A stretch of DNA of 64,000 bases, from contig CM070563.1 of assembly GCA_036346405.1 (NCBI GenBank), forward strand, positions 32,498,816-32,562,815. Direction: 5' to 3'. The position numbers and the translations under genes were made by a program. This stretch comes from Phyllostachys edulis (Eukaryota; Streptophyta; Magnoliopsida; Poales; Poaceae). Under the pieces are notes generated by a model. The model saw only the letters and a list, made by a program, of their open reading frames with translations. It made no database searches and was not told where the DNA came from. Position 1 is the first letter of the stretch, and each line of letters begins with the position of its first letter. Below, piece after piece: positions 10,841-22,597 of the stretch.

Positions 10841-11426
10841 GCTGCTAGGATTGGCCGCATCCCGCGCTAGCTACGTCGGCATCAAATCATCAGCCGTCCG
10901 ATCGCACCCGTGAGCGCTCGCGGCTGCCCGATCCGCGTCGATGTACGTCGAGCGAACCCCCGGTCGAGTGCAGCCCACGTTGCCCGTGAGCTGCCGCCCG
11001 CTCGATCACGCGCGTGGGTGCTTTTGTGCCATTCGATCGCACTGAGTCACGCTCGTGCTCGTGCGGCCCACGTCGGCCCGGCAAAAACAGCCCGCGCCGG
11101 TTGGCACGGGGCATCTTCTAGTGAAGATAAACGAGCTGCTAGGATTGGCCGCATCCCGCGCTAGCTACGTCGGCATCAAATCATCAGCCGTCCGATCGCG
11201 CCCGCGAGCGCTCGCGGCTGCCCGATCCGCATCAATGCGCGTCGAGCGAACCCCCGGTAGCGCAGCCCACGTCGCCCACGAGCTGCCGCCCGCTCGATCA
11301 CACGCGCGGATGCTTTTGTGCCGTTCGATCGCACTGAGTTACGTTCGCTCTGTGCGGCCCACGAAACCCCCGGCAAAAACAGCCCGCGCCGGTTGGCGCG
11401 GGGCATCTTCTAGTGAAGATAAACGA
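10841..11426. repeat. CpG-rich tandem duplication, 294-bp unit
   Basis: The unit begins GCTGCTAGGATTGGCC at 10841 and at 11135, and each copy ends CTTCTAGTGAAGATAAACGA. It is extremely CpG-rich, unlike the AT-rich flanks. Because of the composition, frames are open on both strands (for example 11055-11438), but their peptides are Arg/Ala-rich and resemble nothing known. The ATCTTCTAGTGAAGAT junction is a perfect 16-base palindrome present once per unit. Confidence 0.85.
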
Positions 11427-11547
11427 CGAACAAGTTGAAGAACTTCCGATTCTCACCCGTCCACTCCATGTACATACACGTCACTTAGTCTGTCTTAGCC
11501 AGGTGGGCCAATGTGTTTTGTCCTTGCATGTGTTGGAAACGAGATGC

Positions 11548-13075
11548 GATTTTTTTTTTTTGAAATAATTTTAATTGAAAAGATAATTACAAAAATAAAT
11601 AGTCAAAAAAAATTACAAAACTAGGTGTTTGTCGCATGTCACCATTCCAATTGGCAACAGGAACCTATGCACTGGCAACAAGGGCTCAACAATCTAGATA
11701 GCTCTCTGTCACTAGTTGAATTGGCAACAGGCGATAGGGATCTTAAATTTTTTTAATATTAAAATTTAGAAAACCGTCAATTGAAATGATGATAGGAATC
11801 TCGTAAGTCTCTGACGCCATTCCAAATGGCGACACAATCTGCCCTATAAAAGACACTTGAAACCCTAAAATTCGGGGAAAACTCACTTTTATTCAGAAAA
11901 AAGAGAAAGAGGCGAAGGAAGGGAGAGGAGCAGAGGGGAAGAGAAAAGCTAGCGAAGCGTTGCCCGTCCGGTCGCCCACCTTTCATGTAATTTTTAAAAC
12001 TGAATGGATTATATAGTTTTAGATGTACGGTTACGTAGTGTAGTATGTTGTACATAATCCTTTTCGGTGGGTAGTTTAGTTTTAAATATATGGTTAATCG
12101 TGAAAATCTTGTTTACAGTGCAATACGTCAAATATGTCGAATGCCACAAACTTCAAAATTTACTACGGTTAGGACACTATTCTTGAGGGTCCCGACGGGA
12201 TTGATTTGTGTTATTTCCAATCGGTGACTGTGCTCCTAACAAAACCAGAGTAGTGTACATAGGGTGCTATGATGCGGTAGTTGTTTCACTCATTCGATTT
12301 GGACCACCCTATGTATGATCTGAGATTGAGTTGCCTTCCCCCCCCCCCGAGCAACACAGGGCACATATTGGAAGTTAGTGCAACTCAAGGGAATAAGGTC
12401 ATGGCAGCCATATGTATGCAGGGCGAGGGAGGAACGGTGGGATTTAGTGAACAAGAAGGGGTGGTGATGCCGAAGAAGAAGTCGGGGACTCCAGCCACAG
12501 CGCGACGCACACAATGGCCGAAGGTCCGCGAGTAGCTAGTCCTGTCAGTGAAGACCCTATGGAAGGAGCTCCTTCAGTCAGGCAAGCTAGTGGGCTTGCC
12601 GACGAGGATGAGGAGCTGGAAGCCCTAGTGCAAAGGATGGATCTTGAAGACCGGGACTACATAGTATTGTCAGAAGATGAAGGATTCGACGACAAGGATG
12701 ATGTTGACTAGCAGACAGTTCCATCAGAGTGGAACACGTACCAGTTCGACAACCTTGTCGTTAACGAAGGCTCCCGTGTACCGTGGGAGTACGACCAGAG
12801 TAAGGTCAGGCAAGGAGATATGTACAAATGCAAGAAGGCCATGTAGGAAGTGGTCAAATCCTGGGCATTATCAGTGCAGCATACATTCACAGTTATCAAG
12901 CCTAACCCTAGATGCTACGACATGAAATGCGACATAGAGGGATGTTCTTGGCGAGTGCACGTATTTCAGCCTAACTGAGACACCTACTGGAAATGCTCTA
13001 TAGTGGTCCCTCACACATGTGTCGTCGTTGAGTCAGTACAGTCCCACAGGAACCTGTCATCAAGCTTCACCGTCT
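11548..13075 (+). mobile_element. MULE (Mutator-like) element, left part
   Basis: The end at 11548 (GATTTTTTTTTTTTGAAATA) continues with 'AATTACAAAAATAAATAGTC' and a 'GCCATTCCAATTGGC' subterminal repeat. It is clearly related to the terminal repeat of the complete MULE at 51120-55313. Downstream, 12514-13075 encodes a broken MuDR transposase N-terminus. The right end was not found: the sequence is cut by LTR DNA after 13075. The flanking bases AACGAGATGC could be the left target duplication, but its partner is not visible. Confidence 0.55.
12514..13075 (+). pseudogene. MuDR-family transposase, N-terminal DNA-binding region, broken
   Basis: One continuous plus frame from the ATG at 12514 begins MAEGPRVASPVSEDP and an acidic segment. 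After the stop at 12709-12711 it continues in the same frame into EYDQSKVRQGDMYKCKKAM and KPNPRCYDMKCDIEGCSWRV. This is the MuDR-type N-terminal domain (PF03108-like), with its Cys-x4-Cys core and a C-SWRVH segment. Three in-frame stops (12709, 12844, 12976) interrupt it. The catalytic DDE domain and the C-terminal zinc knuckle are absent because LTR sequence follows. An upstream frame (12281-12535) is not needed. Confidence 0.75.
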
Positions 13076-14783
13076 TTATAAAATTCTTCACCTAAATAAA
13101 TATTATTCAGCAAGAGTGAGAACAACTTCTGTGCTCGCAAGTTACACCTAATAACAGAATATAATGCATGCAAGAGTAATCAAATGAGGCTAATATGTGG
13201 TGGTACGGTGGAGCACAGCAAAATACGCTCGGAGGCCGGTCCTTAATTGACTTGGGAAACATTCCATAACCCTAGACCCGTTCATAGAAATGAATTGATC
13301 CCGTGCATTGACTTGCACCATACCAACATCCATTATGCCCAAGTCTAAACCATTTTATTTTATTTCACAAGTAAAAGCATTTTCTAAACTTTAATTCCAT
13401 GGTAAGACAATACCATAGACTCACTTTGAATCAATTTTGAATAATTTTGGCTAAAATCCCTCAAGTACAAGATTTTAGTCTAAGCATATAACCTTTCGAA
13501 TTTTATTTATTTTAACTAAGGTGACAAGGGAATGACTATTCAAATATCAATATTGGCCATACAAAGGAGATAGAGTAACTAGGAATTTAAAACAGGCATT
13601 TCAAATAACTGAATTGAATTATGCATGCAATAATAACTTAAAACAGAATTAAATAATTTAAAATAATAGGGTCAATATGATCAAAGGTATAACTTGCCTT
13701 GCTCAAATTCTTCTTCTTCTAATTCAAATTCTCCCAAGTCATCGAAATATAAATGCGAAATAAGCCAAATTCAAATTAACTCCAAATTAAATAATTTTAG
13801 TTTAGTTGGCTAGAACTTGAATTTATATGAATTTAGAAATTTGAATCGTCGAAATTGGAGTTTGTATGAAGGAGAACGAACCCTGGGAAGTTTAAACCCT
13901 AAATAAATTCTAAAATCAGATTTTATTGAATTTTCCGATATATTTTTCTAAAGGAAATTCTCTTTATTGCACATACTGATGTCATCGGCCGAATATTAAA
14001 TAACCGGCCGAATAATTTTTCTAAAGGAAATATTTTTCTCTCTATGACATGTGGGCCCAACGTGCAAAGTCCGAATGCATCCACAGATAGTCTGAACATG
14101 AAAGTCCGAAGGGATACACAGGCTAGTGCAAGCATCATGCGGGCAGCCACGTGGCTATGACTAAGCGCCAAGCAATGATGTAGTGCTTGTGTGTCACTGA
14201 CGTGGCCTTGCCACGTAGGACTGACGAGCGGTGGTGCTACGGGCTCGGGCTCGCCATGGAAGGATTGTCTCGATTTTGGAAAGCTCCGAGATGGCGTCAA
14301 TGGCAGAGCCGTGCAGGGAGAAGAAGGAAAGAGGAAGACGGTGACGTGGGCGCTGACGTCACGGTGGGGCCCACCTGGTAGTGTCGCGGTGTGAGGGAGG
14401 CTCGAGCGGCTATTCGGACCGTCCGAAGAGAGTGTGTGAGGCGGTTCGGACTGTCCAAAAGAAAATTGGGCCGAGCAAGTTTCGGCCCAAGAGCGTTTTC
14501 CGAATTTTAGATGATTTAACCATTTAATTAATTCAGTTAATTCCTTTAAGCTTAAGAAAATAGCAAATAAAGTCCAAAAATTCTAGAAAATTCACAGAAA
14601 TTCGTAGAATCATTTTAGACTTAAATAAAATATTTTCAACTCATAATTGGTAATTAATTTTTTTAATTAATTTATTTAGGATTTGAGATAAATAGGAAAA
14701 AAAGCTTTTAAAATTTTAGAAAATTCGAATAAAATAATTTTATTTTATTTTTACTGGGAATTGAAAATTAGGCTGTTACATTA
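13076..14783 (-). mobile_element. Long-LTR fragment, TGTAACAGCC-type terminus
   Basis: Read on the minus strand the right end starts TGTAACAGCCTAATTTT at 14783. This is the same style of end as the LTRs at 36628 and 44892, and the interior shares AT-rich phrases such as 'CAATATGATCAA' with 42290-42340. The left boundary falls inside the MuDR frame near 13075, but no 5-bp duplication is visible, so this is probably truncated. No coding capacity was seen. The frame 14300-13923 is low-quality. Confidence 0.45.
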
Positions 14784-15520
14784 GGTCAATTGTGCTTCTA
14801 GTAAGGTTGATAACAATTTCGAAGTTGGTTCAGCGATTGTCGGACATATTGATCGTGTACAATTGGTAGCCGAATTGTGAGTGTCGTCTCCTCCAAATCG
14901 AATTATCCTTCTCATCGAAAGATCAAAACACCCATTGTCGCATTAGACGAGGAGGTGAGCACCGCACAGAACGTCGAACGACGAAGCTCCCGGTGTAGAC
15001 GATGAAGACCAAGCTCCACCGATGGTGAGGTAATCGATGACAGCGCACCTCGACCTCTCATGGCCTAAACTCCAAATTTTGGGGAGGTGGAAGGGAGAGG
15101 GTGGCTTAGACAGCGGTGAGGGATTGAGTGAAGAGAGGTGTAGGGGATGCTCCCTTTTATAGAGCAAGGGGAGTAGCGGGGTAGGCGTTGATCGGCGTGA
15201 GTGCGGCGACGGCGGAGCAAATGCGAATTAACGTGAAAAAGGTAACGACCAAATGATTGCGATGAGTGGGGGAGGTAGTGGGGTAGTTAATGCGCACGTG
15301 CGAGAGTAGAAATGGAGGTAGTGGGAACGACCAAATTTCCTGAATTATTTTGAACTTGATAAAATTATTTCCAACTTAAAGTTGGTTTTTAACTTTGCAC
15401 ATAATTTTTTTGAACTTCTGGAAAATAGGGGAAAAAACCTTTTTAAAATCCTGAAAATCTAAGGAAAATAATTTAAAAAATAACTCTAAAACCAGAAATG
15501 AAAAATTTTAGGATGTTATA
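14784..15520 (-). mobile_element. Second long-LTR fragment, TATAACATCC-type terminus
   Basis: On the minus strand this starts TATAACATCCTAAAATTTT at 15520, a one-base variant of the TGTAACATCC ends elsewhere. It contains a GC-rich middle with a TATA-like 'CTTTTATAGAGC' near 15150. It may be the outer LTR into which 13076-14783 inserted, but I could not prove the nesting. Confidence 0.35.
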
Positions 15521-15639
15521 GATTTCCCACTGCGTGGGGGTAAACCCCTTCTTTTATTAGTAGTGATAAGATATGTGCATAATGGGGGCAGCAGATTTGG
15601 ATGAACGAGCTGACACTACCAGAATCCTTTCTTTTCCCG

Positions 15640-15990
15640 AGTGCCCGAAACACTCGGGAAATTCCCTAAAACACTCGAGAAATTAATTCCCGAAGGTCAG
15701 CCGTCAGGAAAAACCACTCGGGATAGTTTAGTCGGGGAAAAAACTGGTTTCCCGAGTGTTCCGAGATTTACACTCGGGAAAAATACCTTTCCCGAGTGTA
15801 AATCTAAACACTCGGGAAAAATGTCTTTCCCGAATGTAAATCTAAACACTCGGGAAAAATAACTTTCTCGAGTGTAAATCTGAACACTCGGGAAATATAT
15901 AACACTCGGGAAAATAAGTGCACAACGGGTTTAGCCACCATACCGAAATATTTTTACCGAGTGTTGATACTCCGGAAACACTCGGGAAAG
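15640..15990. repeat. CACTA subterminal repeat block, left
   Basis: Roughly a dozen CACTCGGGAAA or TTTCCCGAGTG copies occur in both orientations, several in the arrangement 'TTTCCCGAGTGTAAATCT'. Paired copies can form hairpins. A mirror block sits at 21460-21640. Confidence 0.9.
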
Positions 15991-17587
15991 TAGGAAAAGT
16001 GACACCCACTGATTACCACTGATTACTAGTAGTAAAGCACTAAAATAAATCATTTGTATCCTTAATTTACTATGTGCTACATCTAAAAAAAGTGAAGAAC
16101 AATCCATCTACAAGTAGTATAGCAATGCAAACTTTGCCGCTTTATCATTAAAAAGAACATATATTTTTACAACGTATGAATGAATTGTTAGTACATACAG
16201 GTTGAAACACATATTTTGACGACATATGAAATGAATTGTTAGCACATACAGGTTTACAAAATGACGATGCTTTCTTTTCATCAACAACCAACAAACAAAC
16301 GATACAAAATCTACACCTCAAAGTGTATGCATCACCTTGTACAAAAAAAGAAAAAAAGAATGCAGAAGTCCAATGAACCACCTAACAGATTCAGCTGTTT
16401 CCAGGGCATCTGTTGCTCCTCTCTATAGCTGACAAAACCGAAGATCGAAATACTCAAGGTGAAAAAACATTGAGTATATTGTCAACAACCAGTGCTTTCA
16501 AATCTCTATGAGATGGAAATCAAATAAAATGTAATGGAATTGCGAAAAATGGGATATGAACACAAAATTATGCTCACAATGATTGATAAGAAGTTAAATG
16601 TAACCAACAAAGGCCATAGGAAGGGAATTTAATGGAGTACAGTGAGTACAGAAAATGCTAAATGGGGAGTGAAAAATCTAAACAGCTTTAATGGTGATGG
16701 CGGCATAAAAGATATTGTTAAAGAGAGCCTATAAAGACTGACCTACGCGGTTACATTACGGATGACTAACAGTTGTAGTAAGGCATATGTATAAGCTGAG
16801 TACAAACAATAGTAGCACGGTGCAAATTGCTACTTTAGTATTTTCAGCATGGGATAAGACTGGAGTATATAAACAAAAGATTAGGTGAAAGTGCATGCAC
16901 AGATTTATATTTGGCTGTAGCGATAGCTCTGACATATAAACAAGAAAGTTGTAATAATAAAGGGAGCTAACAAACGTAGCTAATGTGTACTGCGCTATGA
17001 AGTCAATTGGTAAAGAGAATCTATAGACATTGATTTGATTGTTTGTGGCACAAACTATGAAACGGAATTGTGATCGAGATACATAACTTGAAACTAAATG
17101 CAAGCAACATCGTAGAACTCAGAGAAACATGAGCTATCAGAAGGAATCAAGATAAATTAAATGTTATACCATATATAATCAATCACATAACACAAATTAT
17201 GTAATGACAAGGAGTCGTGCTTCTGGAAACTATGTAACTAAAAAATAAAAAATAATCTCCATACATAATTGATTAACACTACAATGCACTCATAAACAAA
17301 CTAGAAATATGCATGCTACTAAAAATATCGAGGACATAGCACAAAAGCAACATAAACAAGCTATAAATTGATTGATGAATTTAGCATATAGAGCAACACA
17401 ACACATGTTCAGTGATAACAGTGCATTTAGTTCTTCCAAAAAAGTATCTTTACCAAAATATTATGAGGTGTCCAAAGTCTAACATATAAAAAGACAGTTT
17501 GTGTACATGATGATCACAACAACTGAAGGAGATCAACCATAACAGAAACAAAATAATATTGTTACAAACCTGAGCCTCTGAAATAAT

Positions 17588-18411
17588 TTGTTGACCGCCG
17601 TTTTCAAAAACTTCCAATGAGCCCTGAGAAATCTTGGATAATGACCAACAACATACCTAGCAATGCAATCATTGAATCAGCTAAGACGTAATTTTGTAAT
17701 TATAAACATGGGAGAATTGAAACAAATGCTTACATGATGTTACTGGCAATCACAGAGTAACAATGTACATACCTGCTCCTCCACCATAAAACCAGATATT
17801 GATCCTATGGCCCAGCAGAGAGTATTGAGGTCATTCCAACTCCAGTCTTCTCCATTTAATTGTTTACTCAATTTCTTCAACATCTGGAATTTCAAAAGAA
17901 ACATACTTAAGTTCTGGTTCAAATTCACAAAAGGCAATAAACAGAAAAGACAAATTGTGCAACAAATATATAAAGAAAATAGATTTGTTGCAATGGCTCC
18001 ACGGCTGCACGAAATGAGCCTTCTCAAATAACCAAAATACCAACTACAAACATCATATGCCACTGTCAAGCTTAAATACTCCTGTTTATTATGAATTTCA
18101 TTCATGTTTCAGCCAGAGCTTATGCCATCTCAACATGGAACAAGTGCACTGGATAACACCTAATGTGAGCAACCTTACTACAGTGTAATATTTATTGCAT
18201 GCATTTCTTAAAATATAAAGAAGTATCCGTGTAAAAGACATACATGTTGCTCAGTATCCTCGTGATTAAGATGAGACAAATAGATCAGTGTTTCCCTCAT
18301 GATCTGGCATAATTTAAGAAAGGGGGCTTCACACCAGTTTGAAGATTACACGGGCGATAAAGCATGAAGTGTAGCCAACATAGCACGGATGAGCTCAGAT
18401 CTTTGTGTTGC
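17588..18411 (-). pseudogene. Captured exportin-1 (XPO1/CRM1) gene fragment with introns
   Basis: Five pieces lie in XPO1 order on the minus strand. 18411-18345: ATQRSELIRAMLATLHALSP. 18303-18244: IMRETLIYLSHLNHEDTEQ. 17883-17773: MLKKLSKQLNGEDWSWNDLN, continuing LCWAIGSISG. 17752-17734: VIASNIM. 17656-17588: YVVGHYPRFLRAHWKFLKTA. GT/AG sites remain at several joints, for example GTATGT after 17773, GTAAGC after 17734 and CAG before 17883. The capture was therefore from genomic DNA, not mRNA. Most of the exon before VIASNIM is deleted, as are the exons between the first two pieces. XPO1 is the nuclear export receptor for leucine-rich export signals. This fragment covers only part of the HEAT-repeat region and cannot work. 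Confidence 0.85.
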
Positions 18412-19784
18412 AGATAGGACAAGACATACAATGATAATGAGCTCCTTATACTTTTAATGTATAAATGCAGTGGTTATGTAGCATATTATATTATTATGAA
18501 TCCATGCATACTTGCACAGGTGCATACTGAACTACTTACATGCACACACACACCCCTGCTGAACACTACTACCATAAAATTAAGGACTTTCAATGCCAAA
18601 ATGTGAACCTGTCTAACCATTGCTTATCACTTCATATTAATCGTAAGTTTGAAACTAAGTATAATACAAATCAAGCTCCTTAATCAGTGCTAGCCCCAAA
18701 AAGAACGAGTAAGGTATCCACCAGACAAAGTAGTAGGCAATAAAAATGGATACATAAGTGTGCCTCACGGGTGAACTACAGATAAGTGAGACAGTAGATG
18801 ACTCGCCCAATCTCAGTCAACCTCACAAAGCAACCACATCATTCATCCTTTTCCACATCACAGAGCAATGGGAGGGGTAGAGAGAGGTAGAGGAGTACAA
18901 GAGGGGGAGTATACCTCAGTACGCGACAACCATGGCAGTAGAACCCACTCCATCACCATCATTCATGCATACTTGAGCAAGCACCAACCCACATTCATCT
19001 CCCTCTCCATGCATGAACACAAAATTAAATAAATTAGAAAGTGAATCAATGCTATCACCAAAAACCGAAACAACAGAAGGAAATAACATCAATTATCACC
19101 ACTTTTCAAGAAATGAAACTATATTTAATTAAATTTTATGATTACAAAATGAATAGCTTATCTTACAAGCATATGATTTTCTCTGATAATTCAACAATAT
19201 ATGAACTTTTATTGTTTGTGACTATCACCTAAGCTCGTCTAAGGCATGAAATAATCCATTTGTCGCAAGCGCACTCAGCTGGCAATCAAATGGCAGCTGG
19301 CAATCAAGAGAAAAGAAACATTTGTCACTGGAAGTTTTTATCTGTAGTTCACAAAAGAACCTCTGTCTATTTAAAGCCTGTACAGTTTGAGTTACAAGAG
19401 GAATTCAAGGTAGACAGTCTCACTCTCACCACAAAGGAACTGCCTTTTTCATAGAGATTAACATAAGTGTAACCACCTCAAACTAGTTTTATTTTCTAAT
19501 ATCAAGACTAGGTGCTAAACCATGTTGCAGAACCTCATGGAATATTCATTACCGAGAAGTAAATGATATATTGATGCATGAGAACTGTAAAAGTTATACC
19601 CTACTATTTGAGAAGCATTCTTCCTGCCATGAAGAAGGATAAGCTCAAGATGAGAGTAAAATCTTTTCATCACCATAAGCAATTTCTTTACTAGAAATGA
19701 CATATTCATTGGTTTCCATATAGTCAGCGTAAATTATGATCCATAGTCCATAGACTCCATACCATCCTGGCCCATAAATGGATA

Positions 19785-20448
19785 TAACCTTCAAGTGAGC
19801 AAAGACCTTCTCCTTATCGGTGAAGACACCAAAGGACTGGACTCCATACTCATACTCGGCACCGACCCGGCCATGGGATCTCCTTAGGGTTCCTCAAGAA
19901 TTGCGATGGATCAAACATTAGTTTCACGGCTTCAACACGCACAAGCTTCAACACATCTCTTCCAACGGTTGTAATACTAATATCGACTACTACGATGCGA
20001 AGATATGACCGACTTCTCGCCGAAGAGAAGCGTCTTGGAGTCCTTGATCTCGAGGTCATTGTGCTTCCACTGGTCATGCACGATGTTGTACTTGAACATG
20101 TAGGTCTACACATCACAAGGGTGACACAGAAATTATGAGCATAACATACAAAATACATACGATTCAACACACTAAAACAAGCCTAACACAGAGAAAACCA
20201 CTAAATCTACAAACATTCAAGCTGTATGAATCAACTAATAGCATAATTAGGCAACTAAATTGGCAACTACTCAGATCTAAGAAAGAAAATTACCAATTTG
20301 GAACCAAAACCACTCTAGAACCCTGACAAACCATTGTAAGCATGCAAGCTAATACAAATAATTCGCTTGCAAGCCACCAAATCTACACGCCGTAGCGAGT
20401 GGAAACCACATCTCGAAGCGCATACCATGTAGTCGGTGATAAAAACTC
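19785..20448 (-). pseudogene. Captured cytosolic GAPDH (GAPC) gene fragment with intron
   Basis: A short exon end (FITDYM, 20448-20426) is followed by a GT donor (GTATGC). After an intron the acceptor TAG opens an exon at 20105 reading YMFKYNIVHDQWKHNDLEIK and KDSKTLLFGEKSV. About 100 bases of unrelated or scrambled sequence follow (19990-19886), then RNPKEIPW and, after a frameshift, FGVFTDKEKVFAHLK (to about 19791). The FITDYM/YMFKY intron position matches plant GAPC genes as I know them. The catalytic cysteine region (SNASCTTNC) is not present. GAPC is the glycolytic glyceraldehyde-3-phosphate dehydrogenase; this is a non-functional captured piece, on the same strand as the XPO1 piece. Confidence 0.85.
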
Positions 20449-20479
20449 AGCATACATAATAAATTACTAGAAATCCACT

Positions 20480-21400
20480 TCTCCCCTCCAGTTCTCCCAT
20501 GGCACCGCTGCCTGCCCATGGCTCCCCTCCCGGTGCTTCTTGGCCGCGCGTTGCCCTTCACTCGGCCGCCTTCGGCTCCGTTGCCTCCGGCCGCTCGGTC
20601 CCCTGCGCCGTCGTTCCCTGGGCCTCCTGCGGCCTATGCCGCCCTACTAGCCTGCGCACCTCCCCCATGGCCGTCGGCTTGGCCCGGTGCTTCGCCTCGG
20701 CTTTACGCCACCGTCGCCCCTAGGCCCGCCTCGGTTCCTCTGCCCAGCCCGCCCTTGCCGTGCAGGCCGGTCAGCGCCACATGCCATCGCCATCAAGAAC
20801 CCTCTCACTGCGTCGCTCGCCCAACATCATCCTCCACCTCCACCACAAAGAGGAGCGGCCGTCACCCGCAGGGCAACGCAGAGCAGAGATCAGGGTGAAG
20901 GTGGGAACTGGCGCCGACGTAGCTACTGAGCCGGGTAGAGGAGAGGTACTTGGTGGCGCGGAGGACTAGGATCTGGAACATGGAGCCTCCATTGCCGAGC
21001 GACCACGAGGTGGAGGTGGAAGGGCGGACATGGCACTTGTCGTGCAAGCAAGGGAGGAGGAGGAGGGCTAGGCCTAGGCGGTGAGGTGGGTGGGTGGCCA
21101 TCCATGGGTGGCGTCTGAGGCGCAGAGAGGAGAGGAGGAGGAGGAGGCGGCTTCAGAGCGAGGGACGAGGCGGCCTTCGAGAGGAGGAGAGGGGGAGGAG
21201 GCGCCACAACGGTGGCGAAGGCCTTCGGGAGTTAGGGACAAAGCGGCAATTCGGGAGGAGGAGGAGGGAGGAGGCGCCCAATGACAGCGGAGGAGCAGGC
21301 GACGCGGCGCGAAAGGTCTTGCCGGCGGGGAGGAAGATGGGGAGGTGGCTGCAGATTGGGGACATCGTGCGAGGACTTAGGGTTAAAAGCTGAAAAAAAG
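20480..21400. other. GC-rich region of the CACTA element, origin unknown
   Basis: This GC-rich block has overlapping frames on both strands encoding Pro/Ala/Arg-rich peptides. It could be a promoter or first-exon region of the element, or a third captured gene start. I recognise no protein in any frame. It ends where the right subterminal repeats begin. Confidence 0.4.
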
Positions 21401-21459
21401 GCGTGGTGAGGAAAAAAGGGCACCGTAGGGGAAAAAAGGGCGCGATCGAAAAAAAAATG

Positions 21460-21640
21460 TTCCCGAGTGTTTTTGTTTCGATACACTCGGGATTACATTT
21501 TGTTTCCCGAGTGTTATGGAAAACACTCGGGAAAGTAAATTCTACCAAGTGTTGACTTCTCGTCCCAAGTGTCCTATGAAATACTCAGAACCTTCCTGGG
21601 TGTTTTCGTCCAGACACTCGGGAAAGATATAGGCACTCGG
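21460..21640. repeat. CACTA subterminal repeat block, right
   Basis: Six or more CACTCGGGAA or TTCCCGAGTG copies, some diverged (AAGTGTTGACTTC, ATACTCAGAAC). They mirror the left block and support the element boundary at 21663. Confidence 0.88.
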
Positions 21641-21666
21641 GAACTACACCGTTTCTGGTAGTGTGA

Positions 21667-22589
21667 CGCTCACTACCGGGCAATCTTACATAAACAAATA
21701 TGGCAGCATACACAACAATTACATCTCCTACAAGATTCATATAAAGACTAACAAAAAAAGGTTATGGTTACATGCTTTTACAACGTTGATATAAAACCTA
21801 CCAAAAATAAACAGCTGACATAGCGCCACAAAACAACACATAAGGCCTGTGATGTACATGATGAGCTCATGCTAATGCTAGATCAACGCTAGTAGGCGTC
21901 ATTCATACAACAAGAGTACAAACTTCGATTGTTGTTCCAGCAACCAAGAAAATAATGATTGGTCAAACCAAACCAAAGCTATGATACGGGCCATGCGAGG
22001 GGAAAACGCTATTATACTCTAGGACTCATTACGAGACTGTGGGTTCAGAGCACTAATGGCATATTGTGTACATCAGAAGTTATACAGTGACATATAGCGA
22101 ACTACCCTTATAAAATTGCACAACAGATTTCAGCATCTATGTGTGCCCACATCCTCCATTTCCAAGCATTAATTTACTTGTGAGTTAATTAAGTCATTAA
22201 TTACAACGGATTTGCTAATTTTCAGTTGCCTGAAATTTTCTTACCCATTAGTCACCTACAACTGCACATAAAATTGCAGTACCAAGTGATGTGCAATTTT
22301 AGCACAACTCTACTGTAACTTTTAGTTCTATTTGTTTCTGTATTTTTTTCTATTTGTTTTTTTTTTGTATTTGTAGGGTTGTAGGGTTCAACTAGATTTA
22401 CTTTTGTCAAGTTTAGAAAAAAAAATTGTATTTTTCTTTTAATATTTTTGTCTATTTTAGAAAGAGACAATCTGGCCCATAGAATGTTGATCCAACAGTG
22501 AAAAAAGGTCACTGATTGATAAAGAAATTTCAATCATCCGAAGCATAGACACTCCCTAATTACAATGGTGCCCTCAGAGCCATACGTGC
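21667..22589. other. Intergenic DNA between CACTA and hAT elements
   Basis: AT-rich with poly(A)/poly(T) runs (22340-22440). I see no gene, RNA or element boundary in it. Confidence 0.5.
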
Positions 22590-22597
22590 CATGCAAC

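Larger units (their letters stand above)
15614..21663 (-). mobile_element. Complete CACTA transposon carrying XPO1 and GAPC gene fragments
   Basis: The left end is CACTACCAGAATCC (15614) and the right end, read inversely, is CACTACCAGAAACG (21663), with the 3-bp duplication TGA on both sides (15611-15613 and 21664-21666). Both ends carry many copies of CACTCGGGAAA in both orientations (15640-15990, 21460-21640), the subterminal transposase-binding style of CACTA elements. Inside the 6050 bp I see no transposase. Instead there are intron-containing fragments of exportin-1 (17588-18411) and cytosolic GAPDH (19785-20448) on the minus strand, followed toward the right end by a GC-rich region. It is a non-autonomous, gene-capturing element. 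Confidence 0.9.

Noticed and set aside
10890..11438. Overlapping long open frames on both strands
   Set aside because: They follow from extreme GC content in a tandem duplication; peptides are Arg/Ala/Pro-rich, differ between strands and match nothing known.
15640..15990. Separate hairpin-forming regulatory RNA or palindromic gene
   Set aside because: The inverted CACTCGGG units are explained as subterminal repeats of the CACTA element, with a mirror block at the other end.
17588..18411. Functional exportin-1 gene
   Set aside because: Only scattered exons with internal deletions are present, all bounded by CACTA termini.
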